DNA of 64,000 nucleotides from positions 9,816,001-9,880,000 of the forward strand of contig NC_092590.1 in assembly GCF_047663525.1 (NCBI RefSeq), written 5' to 3'. Below, in pieces: positions 56,301 through 64,000 of this stretch. The stretch comes from Anas platyrhynchos. Taxonomy: Eukaryota; Chordata; Aves; Anseriformes; Anatidae. The notes under the pieces were generated by a model. That model was not told the origin of the DNA, made no database searches, and saw only the letters and a list, made by a program, of their open reading frames with translations. A program made the translations under genes and the position numbers. Position 1 is the stretch's first letter, and each line of letters starts with the position of its first letter.

Positions 56301-59300
56301 TATTACTAAATGAGTCATGTCATTTTCTTTTTTTTGGTCTGTTATTAGGATCCATATTACAGATTTAATGATGTGATGTACAGGTGGATCTCTCTGGATA
56401 ACTGGACTTACAGCAGGACGTTCAAAACTCCTTTTGACGTCAGGTATGCAATAAGGATATGTCTAAAATAGTTTTACAGTATCTGTCATGCAGAATTGCT
56501 GGTTAATCTGTCAGCTCAAAATCTACATGCTACTTCTGTATCTAATAAATTATGCAATAACGTACAGCTGCAAAGCTGCTGCTAAAGGATGCTGCAGGAG
56601 TTGCTTTTTCACTTTTTTTTCTCCATTGTTAAAAATTACTTATGAATTGCTGACTGAGGAAGAATAATACTTAGGCTAATTGGAAGCTAGCCCATCTGAT
56701 ACTTTGTGGCTGTGCGAACATGCTGTGCTGCAGAGTTGAGACACTTCAGCTGTCATCTTAATTTGACTAAAGTTATAAAAGTAGCCACACATAGAGTCAA
56801 ACATTTTTGGATATAGTTGAGACAATTGCCGCCAACAGTAGCGGAAATGTACATTTTAAAATTATGTGTTTTCTGTCTGCTGTTAACTGTAGGTATTCTA
56901 ACAGTTTTGTATGTGTATTTGCATGTGTATGTTGTCTTTTGTAGAAAGTGGCAGAGAATTAATTTGGTTTTTGAAGGAGTAGATACAGTAGCACACATAC
57001 TGATCAACAATGTCACTCTTGGGACAACAGATAACATGTTCAACAGATACGTAAGTAATGTGCTCAGTTCTGAAAGTGCTTCTGTTTTTCATTCAAAGCC
57101 CTTTTGTGCTGAACACTTTCATTTTTCAAGTACACATGAAACGAGGTGCTTGGACCCAGAAAGTGTTGACCTGAGGGCTGCACAGGGAATCAGATAAGTG
57201 TTGGAAAGAGAAGTCGTACTTCCCTTTTCAGTAGCAACAGGGTCAGAACTAGAGGTAAGTGTGTCTTGTTGTGAACAAGTGAACCCATGGAAGAGGATCA
57301 AGGATCAGTTCAGCTAATAATATAAGTCTTGCTTCTTGGGACCTGTCACAGCTCCAAGAAAACGTAAGCTTAAATTGGTTATATTAGCTGTAAATCTGCT
57401 TACTAATTGGTATTAGAATGGTTTACATTTAAATACTGAAATTAAAATGCACATGGTGCAAAGCCCTTACAAGTGTTTCCGTATTGTTTGTTATATTGCT
57501 TTTGATTTTTGATACCAGGCTTTTGATAACATAGGCTGAGTCCAAAGATGTAAGACTAAGTCAGGATGAGACTACTCATCATAGAATGATCTGGAGAGTG
57601 GCAAAGACATTAAAACTAATTCTGTAGTTTTAAAGTGTAAAATTATTCTGGGTACTTGCCTTTTTCTTAAAGGAATCCAAAAAAGGAAAAGTTAAAAGAA
57701 TATCAGTGGAGTCATTGAGTTGAAAAGTAAATCCAGTGTCTTCATATTTCAGCGTTTACCATTCTGGCAGGTTTTATTGCAGAGGTACTGGACTGAGACA
57801 TGAGAACTAGATTTTGCCTCCTGGGTCTGTGTGATCTGGGACAAATTACTCAGTTTCTCTGTGACTTAGTTTTGCCATCTGTGAAATAAGAAATTTCATA
57901 AGGCTGTTATGAAATTGTAATTATTTAATATTTGGAGAGTATTTAAGGGATTACGGGTAGCAGGCTCCGTAGAATTGGGAAGTGCTATTAGTTTGCTCTT
58001 ATTTCTGCAACTTCATTCTGTCTCAGATTGTAACAGTTCATGAAATAGCCTTCAGGGTAAAACCAGGGTGAACTGTATTAGATTGAGTCGAGAACTGCTG
58101 TGACCCAGACTTCTGCTTTGTTCACAATGTTCCACGATAACTATGTCTGCAGGAAAGTCTCTATGAAGGCTGTGTGAGGGGATGCTGTTTCCTTTGCAAT
58201 TTTCTGCTGAATGCTATAGAATGGAAGTGAGTGATGCTAGCTGGGCTGCTAACAAGGTGGAAAAAGTTGCCAAGATTTGGCTTGTCACAAATGAACGCTC
58301 TGAAGAAGAAACAGTTTTTAGGCGTTGTGACCCTATTGTCTTGATAGAACAAGACAATTCTGAAACTTAGATGTTTGTCCTCCTGTCCAGCCACACTGGG
58401 GGTTTTGTGAGCCAATGAGGAAGCCCCCAAATGCTTTGTGTGGTGCAGACATTAATGTGTATCTCTACATTTTAGGCATGGGAGTGGAAGTAGCATGAAA
58501 TACAGCCTTGCTGCATTCATGCAGAAGGCAGCTCAGTGCTTTGTGGTAGAGAAGCTGGCAGCACAGCATGAGTTGGAAGGGCTCCTGTATAGACCAGCTT
58601 TCTGAGTTGGAACAAAGTGCCTTTCTAAGCATGTAGATGAGCTCTGAGCGAGGAAGGAAGGTAAAGATTCCCTTGCCATCCTCCTCCTTCAAGCAGTTCT
58701 GTGTGCAAGCAGACCGCTGCCGCCAGCAGTGGGGGCTCAGTATGGGCAAAGTGGTTTGCCCAGGAAGACCTCCTTCTATCTGGAATCTTACTGTGTATTT
58801 TGTTTTCCAGCTTAAGAAATAACCTTAATTTTCTGTTCCTTCAAAACCAGACCCTGTTGAGGCTTCAGTTCAAATGCTTTTGAATAATATATATATGGTA
58901 TTAAAGCCCCAATGTGACAGTGATTATAAGTCTTGTAAATAAATGTCAGTGCTGTAATGATTTTATTTTGTTTTCTTGACCTAGAGCTTTGATATTACCA
59001 GCGTGATCAAGGAGGTCAATTTTGTTGAAGTCCGTTTCTTATCAGCAATTTCATACGCTGCAGAGCAGAGCAGATGTCACACAGCATACAGCATCCCCCC
59101 GGCGTGCCCTCCACCTGTGCAGAAAGGAGAGTGCCATGCCAATTTCATCAGAAAGGTAGGGGCAGAATCTTCTGACTCTGGCTTCAGGCTCAAAAATAGG
59201 AATGCACCACGGACTGTCCTTACAGATGTATTCTGAAACCTGCAATGTCATTTTATTAGGAGGGCATATTTTTCATTGTGTTTCCCTTCTCCTGCATCCC

Positions 59301-62300
59301 CAAGAAACCTGCAGGATGAGGGAGGCATGTAAAGGCCAGGCTGAACGTATCTAGCTGATAAGAATGTTTGAAAAGCTGGCTTTTTTGGGGAGTGCAAGAA
59401 GATTGGCTGCTAAGAGAGCAGGCTAGCACTGGGAAATGTGTGATCATTACATTTTGATCCACTGGGTGGGTTTAGCAGTGTGTGCTGACAATAGAGTTCA
59501 CTATTACAAATACCAGTTTATATTGCCAGAGCTGTAAAAATCTCAGCCAGGCAGCTTTGTGAGTGTTTGCTGTTGCTTGTGTACTGTGCTATTTATACCG
59601 GGAAGCTCTGGCAGGTCCTGAGAAGTGTTACCTAACCTAACAGAGGACCCGTTCTCATCTTATTATGGTGTTGTGAAGTGTGACTTCAGAACGTACGTAT
59701 TCAGTGAAGCCAGCAACGTAATACACAAAGAATTAAACTCAGAGTTAAGACATGGTATCGTTGCTGCTAAAACTTCCTCTGTGTAAACTGTCGTTTGTGT
59801 AGCATCTCATGTATTTCTGACACCTTTGCAGCAGCTGGAAAGTGGCTAGGTGAATTTCTTTGGAGTTGCTGTTTTTTTTTTTGTTGTTTTTGTTTTTTAA
59901 TTTATTTTTCTTGTTTGTCTCCACTTAAATGCCTTTCTTGTTAATAAACTTGGATCTTTTTAAGAAAGTCCTGTAGAGGCTTCTCAAAAAAACAAGGTGA
60001 ATCTCGTTTATCTATACTTAGGTGTAATTTGTTCTAAAACACATTAAGGGAAAGGAAGGTAGATTTCATGTTGCCCTGGGATCATCCATCAGTATAAGAT
60101 GTTGCTTTAATCACTACTTGATGCTGCTTTTGTTTTTATTACATTTACAAAGTTAATTAATTCTTCTGAGTCCATGCGCCGTCTCCATTGTGTTTCTTAG
60201 ACATCAGAGCAGGGAGAAACTTAAAGAGAAGAAGGCACTTGAACAGCTGTAGTCTTATTTATAGAGCAAAAATGGCCAGGAATGATATTATGTTTTACTG
60301 AAATATACCTTTAAATTTGTGAGTACCTTAGTTCATTTTCTCAAAGGAGTTGCTTGACTGTGCTTCGAAACTTGCTTCAGACTTCTCCAGAAAATTTTTT
60401 AGATCCAAGTACGTGGCAAAAACAGCAGCAATGTCACATTTAAAAGTAAACAAATGCACTAGGACATTGCTAAAGTAAGCTGGCTGCTTCTCATCATACA
60501 ATAACGGAGAGCTGTACACGCGTTGGAGGTTCAGTGTTACGTGCAGTAAATGTATCTAAATCTTAATAGGAATTTGTTTCGAAATACAAACTGGTAATGA
60601 ACATCAGTGATACGAGTGTATTGTTCTTATGATATTACTTCTGATAGTCTCTGCAATATTATTAGTGAAATCTGACAATCTGTCAGTGATTCATTTGTTT
60701 TTCTTTTATAAAGGGAAAATGACTTTCTATCTGATCTGTTTTCTAAGAATGTATTGTCCCTGTTTTTGCACTTGAAATAGGTGCAGTGCTTGCTTCCTGG
60801 AAGGCTCTTTTGCAACTTGATAGGCAGGCTGGCTGACTCCAGCGATGCAAGGGATAGGCCAGGCTTGTGCAATGTGGTTTGCCAAAATTAGTATGCCTCG
60901 GCTGTAAGTTATTAGTCTCTAAATTTAGAACTGTAGGTCACTGTGCAAGACTTTAAGGAGATCTATTGTATTTGCTTTGGGGGCTGGGGCTGTGTGTGAA
61001 GCTTGGAGGGCAGCTGAATAGATGTCTTCAAGGGATTTGTTAACTAGAGGTCTGTCCAGGTTTGAAAACAGCTAAATGGAAAGCAGCACTTCTCTGCCTG
61101 AGCAGCATTTTATAATTCTGACAGTTTTTCTGATGTTAGAACCAGAACAAAGATATTCCTCAACTGTATTTTTGTTCCCTTTGTTTTTGTATGAAAGAGT
61201 CATAAAAAGGGAGAAACAGTGAACGAGACTGAACTACACAATTGCACCAGACATGTGCATCTCTTTCCTTGTACTGATCTATGGTGTTAAAACAAAAAAA
61301 CGGGGTAAAATATTTTAGATATGTCCACAATGTTTAATTTGATGTCATTATTTTACAGTACTTCTCTTTAACATTTGTAACCATCAGCTTTCTGCTTACT
61401 TTGTCTTTTAGGTATAAAATTAAATACTGGCCTTACAAACTGAGATAATTCAGAATCTGAATTGAAAGTAACCTTCTGGCTTTTTTTTTTTTTTTAATCT
61501 TTTTTAATGTTGGAGCAGGTGCTGTTTTGCTCTCCCTAATATTAAGTTTTAATACACTTGGATATTTTAATACAAATTTGTATCATTATATAAAGTAGTG
61601 GCAGCAGAGTTTTGTTCAAGAAGTAAGGGAAAAGATATTGTAGGCTATTCTGGGCTGATGGAAATTGGAAAAATTCTTCCAGTGCATGGCAGTATTTCAT
61701 GTCTAGATAGCAAATCATTTTTATTTCTGGCACAGCATCAATTTCTGTGTGAAAAGTAGGCAATTGTAACATAATCGCTTTGTGTTCCAGGAGCAGTGTT
61801 CATTTGGTTGGGACTGGGGCCCTTCTTTTCCCACTCAAGGAATCTGGAAAGATGTTAGGATTGAGGCCTATAACTATTATCACCTGATCTACTTTTCTTT
61901 AACTCCTTTCTTTGGTAAGTCACGTTACTATCCTTTATTGTTGTTTTACCTTTGGAATACAAACCGTTGTGTTGTTAAGCTACATTAACTGTCCGTTTAG
62001 GAAAGGTGACTTTGTGTGTACTGCTTACCACAGCACACAGGTTTTGGTCTTGAAACAGTACTTCAGTACAAACAATAGCAATTAAAATGTTAGAACTCAG
62101 AATCTTTTTTTGCTTGAAGATCACTGAATGAAAATATGAAATGTATATATATGAAAATATGAAATACAACTGAGGTCAGCTCCTGTTCTCTTGTTTCAGA
62201 AAAAGTTTTTTTGTTGGCACATATTTTTACCAAGACTACCAATAAATAATTCTCACTTTTGTCGGACCTCCATTTAAAACAAAGGTAAAACTGCTCTGGG

Positions 62301-64000
62301 AATTTAGTTCTGTGTCTGGAAGGCAGCTGCAGGGTAAGCAGAGTTTCAAGAGCACCACATTTTCGGGACACAACACGAAGTCTGAGACAGAAGAGCAGCT
62401 ATGCTATGCAAGGATAATTTGTCAAGGCTGCAATTTGAGAGGACAACCTTCTGCATTCCTGCTACCTAGCTTACCTAACCGGTTTCTTCCCTTGACATGG
62501 TCTTTGATTCTCCTCTCCTTTGTCTAGAAGATCATTGCAGCTGAGCAAAACTAGTTAATTTTCCTGTTGAAACTTTCTGTAAAAGGTAATATGTGCCTTT
62601 GTAGACCACCCGCGTGCTTTCTTTCTCTGCCTGTTGAGCCCAGTCTTCAGTGGAGTAAAGGCTAGCACGTGAGTCCTCTGCACTGGGTTGAATTTCAGCC
62701 CTTGGGAATAGAGTTGCTGTGTATGAATAAAATAGGAAGACGTCACTCCCTGGATGCTTTTAAAGCTTCCTGAAATAGCTGCAGGTCTTAGCTAGAATTA
62801 ACGTGACTGGAATTTCCATGGAAAGCCCCAGCACAGACTCTGCTCTCTAAAATTTAGTTAAAGTAAAAATCTTTTCTGGTCCCTCCCACATTCCCACAAC
62901 TCCACCTTCTGGTAGGTAAAGTCTTAGTCTCTGGATGAGCAGAGAGAGCAAACCTCTTTCATTCAGCAGAGAGTGCTTGTGCTTTGGAACCAGAGCCGGA
63001 GCTGTTTAGTATTCAAACATAATGACATTTGAAAAATAAAGAGTAAATGAACGACTTGAATTTAAACTACATATGCGCTTACATTGCTCATCAGATTTGG
63101 TGACATCAGCTTTTTGACCACTGAGTCTGTGAAAGATGAATTGTTCTTGATTTCTGTGCCTAGGCCCACAGGTCATGCGGTTAAGGAGTGGGCTGGAATT
63201 GATTTATGCCCATGGAGGGGAGGGAAAATGCTCTGTAATGACTGACCCTTCGTGTAGGTTGTTTTTTTCAACCCCATTAACACTTCTGAAAATTGATCTT
63301 ACCTGGATAATGCTGTGAGTAATATAAACTTGCAAAGCCCTTTGGTGCTCTTAATTCTATAAGAGTAGTGAAACCAGACCAGGACTGAATGTAATACTTG
63401 GTTTTGGAGGGAGCTCTCTTTTTGTCTTGGAAGGAGAGCTAGAATATACACGTGAAAAGAGAAAGTAAGTGGTGAGCAGCTTATGTGTACAAAATGTGTC
63501 TTAGTTCTAGTTTTCCTTGTTACAGATGAGCATCTATCCAAACAGAAAGCATATGAATTACAGGATTACCCAGGCTGTGCTTCTAGATAGATAACTTAAT
63601 TGCTGAAGTTAGTGGGAAATGGAAACATCAGTCCTGAGTACCCTTGACCCTGTCTTGCCTTATCAGGAAGTTGTTCTGTAAAGGGGAGGACTCGCAGGTA
63701 GCTGTGGGGATGTCTCAGGCAAGTCATTAACGTGTATCCTCCATCGCATTTTGGTGGCAAAAGGGGCATAATGGTGCAGCCCATCAAGTCTAGACACAAT
63801 GGGCCCGATTCATCCCCAGCATAACTCCACTCATATTGTGCAGTGACTCTGGGATGAATTGGGCTCGTTTTCTGTTAATACTGTTTTTGTTTCATAGACA
63901 AAAGTGATTGTACTGCCCTGTGATTACGATCTTTCCCAAAGAGTACCATGTTCATATGAGTGCTGACGAAAGGCAAATATAATGTCTGTGGGAGTTGGTG
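50159..64000 (+). CDS. MANBA: MANBA beta-mannosidase, partial gene (exons 1-5)
   Basis: MANBA is the lysosomal beta-mannosidase of glycoside hydrolase family 2. It removes the terminal beta-linked mannose during N-glycan breakdown. Joining 50159-50335, 56349-56443, 56945-57050, 58985-59155 and 61791-61914 gives an open frame of 224 residues plus one base. It comprises an N-terminal signal peptide and most of the first beta-sandwich (sugar-binding-like) domain. The usual protein is about 880 residues, so roughly three quarters, including the TIM-barrel catalytic domain with its two Glu residues, lies beyond the right edge. All junctions are GT-AG. The right-edge truncation is a window effect. 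Confidence 0.93.
50168..50178 (-). promoter_or_regulatory. YY1-type site GCCGCCATCTT inside MANBA exon 1
   Basis: This second, stronger YY1 match overlaps the codons for Ala-Ala-Ile-Phe at the start of the signal peptide. Regulatory and coding constraints may overlap here. Confidence 0.45.
52307..52560 (-). other. Candidate antisense exon B (unidentified ORF, ends in TGA)
   Basis: Reading leftward, TTCAG/TAGGAACC at 52561 is an acceptor-like site, though its pyrimidine tract is poor. From 52560 an 84-codon frame, counting the codon shared with exon A, runs to TGA at 52309-52307. It is rich in Ser, Asn, Pro and Gln (for example [18 protein letters not shown]), suggesting a disordered tail if real. 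Its phase fits the donor of exon A at 54731. I do not recognise the protein. A 95-codon frame on the opposite strand (52326-52613) overlaps it, so coding is unproven. Confidence 0.2.
54732..55206 (-). other. Candidate antisense exon A (unidentified ORF)
   Basis: A minus-strand frame of 158 codons starts with an ATG at 55206-55204 and runs to a donor-like site GATG/GTAAGC at 54731. Reading through the donor, the frame stops three codons later. An alternative 5' boundary is the good acceptor CTCTTACCAG ending at 55161. The C-terminal half ([20 protein letters not shown], then [14 protein letters not shown]) looks helical and amphipathic. I do not recognise a family. An ORF this long can occur by chance in 64 kb, so the in-phase partner at 52560 is the main support. 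Confidence 0.22.
56349..56443 (+). CDS. MANBA: MANBA exon 2
   Basis: The exon encodes residues 60-90 ([20 protein letters not shown], then [11 protein letters not shown]) plus two bases of Arg91. The pattern DxYYRFND...[12 protein letters not shown] is characteristic of the beta-mannosidase N-terminal domain. NWT is a potential N-glycosylation site. The donor is CAG/GTATGC, phase 2. Confidence 0.95.
56945..57050 (+). CDS. MANBA: MANBA exon 3
   Basis: The exon completes Arg91 and encodes residues 92-126, including [18 protein letters not shown] and [10 protein letters not shown]. This is the GH2 sugar-binding domain segment, with the conserved F-E-G-V-D-T core. NVT is a potential N-glycosylation site. 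Acceptor TTTTGTAG, donor TAC/GTAAGT, phase 0. Confidence 0.95.
57051..58984 (+). other. MANBA: MANBA intron 3
   Basis: This 1.93-kb intron ends in CTTGACCTAG. It holds a MIR-like SINE near 57795-57990 and otherwise nothing I recognise. Confidence 0.85.
57795..57990 (+). repeat. MIR/CORE-SINE-like element
   Basis: The block 'ctgggtctgtgtgatctgg', then 'acaaattactcagtttctctgtgac', 'catctgtgaaataag', 'aaggctgttatgaaatt' and 'gagagtatttaagg' follows the order and wording of the MIR SINE core (GACCTTGGGCAAGTTACTTAAC..., CATCTGTAAAATGGG..., and so on). It is diverged and lacks a clear tRNA-like head. This is an old, inactive insertion. Confidence 0.65.
58985..59155 (+). CDS. MANBA: MANBA exon 4
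   Basis: The exon encodes 57 residues (127-183), starting [20 protein letters not shown] and ending [12 protein letters not shown], in phase 0 at both ends. Motifs conserved in the family include F-D-I-T, AA-Q/E-QS-R/K and P-P-x-CPP-x-VQKGECH. The Cys residues probably form disulfides in the lysosomal enzyme. Acceptor GACCTAG, donor AAAG/GTAGGG. Confidence 0.95.
59156..61790 (+). other. MANBA: MANBA intron 4
   Basis: This 2.6-kb intron ends in TTTGTGTTCCAG. It includes a minus-strand ORF (60555-60328), noted under findings, and T-rich tracts near 59871-59920 and 61482-61497. I recognise no gene or named transposon. Confidence 0.85.
61791..61914 (+). CDS. MANBA: MANBA exon 5
   Basis: The exon encodes residues 184-224 ([20 protein letters not shown], then [21 protein letters not shown]) plus one base. 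The signature [23 protein letters not shown] is one of the most conserved stretches of animal beta-mannosidases and lies at the end of the N-terminal domain. The donor is TTTG/GTAAGT, phase 1. Confidence 0.96.
61915..64000 (+). other. MANBA: MANBA intron 5 (runs past right edge)
   Basis: I looked for the next MANBA exon (the following N-terminal-domain segment) and did not find it, so the intron probably continues beyond 64000. It contains a 66-bp palindromic element at 63801-63866 and otherwise unremarkable sequence. Confidence 0.6.
63801..63866. repeat. 66-bp imperfect palindrome with 17-18-bp terminal inverted repeats
   Basis: The left arm gggcccgattcatcccca (63801-63818) is matched, inverted, by tgggatgaattgggctc (63850-63866) with only a few differences. 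The arms flank about 31 bp containing 'cataactccactca'. The structure resembles a short non-autonomous DNA element (MITE-like) or a hairpin-forming repeat. Similar palindromes with GATTC-type arms and 'aactcca' interiors occur in reptile and bird genomes, as far as I recall. Family identity is not established. Confidence 0.55.

Larger units (their letters stand above)
50336..56348 (+). other. MANBA: MANBA intron 1
   Basis: This 6.0-kb intron ends with GTTATTAG at 56348. It contains the two minus-strand ORF segments (55206-54732 and 52560-52307) that could be spliced in phase and are described separately. Otherwise it is mixed sequence with short ORFs. I see no clear transposon. Confidence 0.85.

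Noticed and set aside
57575-57600. 'catcatagaatgatctgg' as the end of a CR1 LINE
   Set aside because: It lacks the repeated ATTCTATGATTCTATG-type 3' end and any adjacent CR1 body.

Overview
This window is vertebrate nuclear DNA. It has GT-AG introns, CpG-island promoters, AATAAA poly(A) signals, long A/T-rich introns and almost no recent transposons. It carries the conserved block CISD2 - UBE2D3 - MANBA (human 4q24). The compact introns, the few old SINE relics and the CISD2 and MANBA N-termini suggest a bird or another sauropsid. That species call is an inference, not a proof.

Layout. (1) 1-4544, minus strand: CISD2. Only coding exon 1 lies in the window, with its CpG-island promoter and an NRF1-type site; exons 2-3 must lie beyond the left edge. 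(2) About 4.8-15.2 kb: gene-poor spacer between the head-to-head CISD2 and UBE2D3 promoters. (3) 15.2-37.25 kb, plus strand: the complete UBE2D3 gene. Seven coding exons give a 147-residue ubiquitin-conjugating enzyme, and a 50-bp optional exon (34327-34376) encodes a different C-terminus ending in its own stop. The CpG-island promoter holds YY1 and TCTCGCGAGA elements, and the 3'UTR is about 1.75 kb with several poly(A) signals. (4) About 37.3-49.7 kb: spacer with homopolymer tracts and one short unexplained minus-strand ORF. (5) 50.0 kb to the right edge, plus strand: MANBA (lysosomal beta-mannosidase) exons 1-5 of a longer gene, about 224 residues covering the signal peptide and the N-terminal sugar-binding domain. 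The catalytic exons lie beyond the right edge.

The three genes are housekeeping loci and are not an operon. They share CpG-island promoters and old synteny, not a pathway: CISD2 is an iron-sulfur protein of ER and mitochondrial outer membranes, UBE2D3 is a ubiquitin E2, and MANBA is a lysosomal glycosidase.

No defence system, CRISPR array, operon or other plainly new system is visible. The points most worth a second look are the UBE2D3 alternative terminal exon (well supported), a possible two-exon antisense gene inside MANBA intron 1 (phase-compatible but unproven), a hydrophobic-tailed ORF in CISD2 intron 1 broken at a 5-bp tandem repeat, a possible alternative 5' exon in UBE2D3 intron 1, and a 66-bp palindromic element near the right edge.
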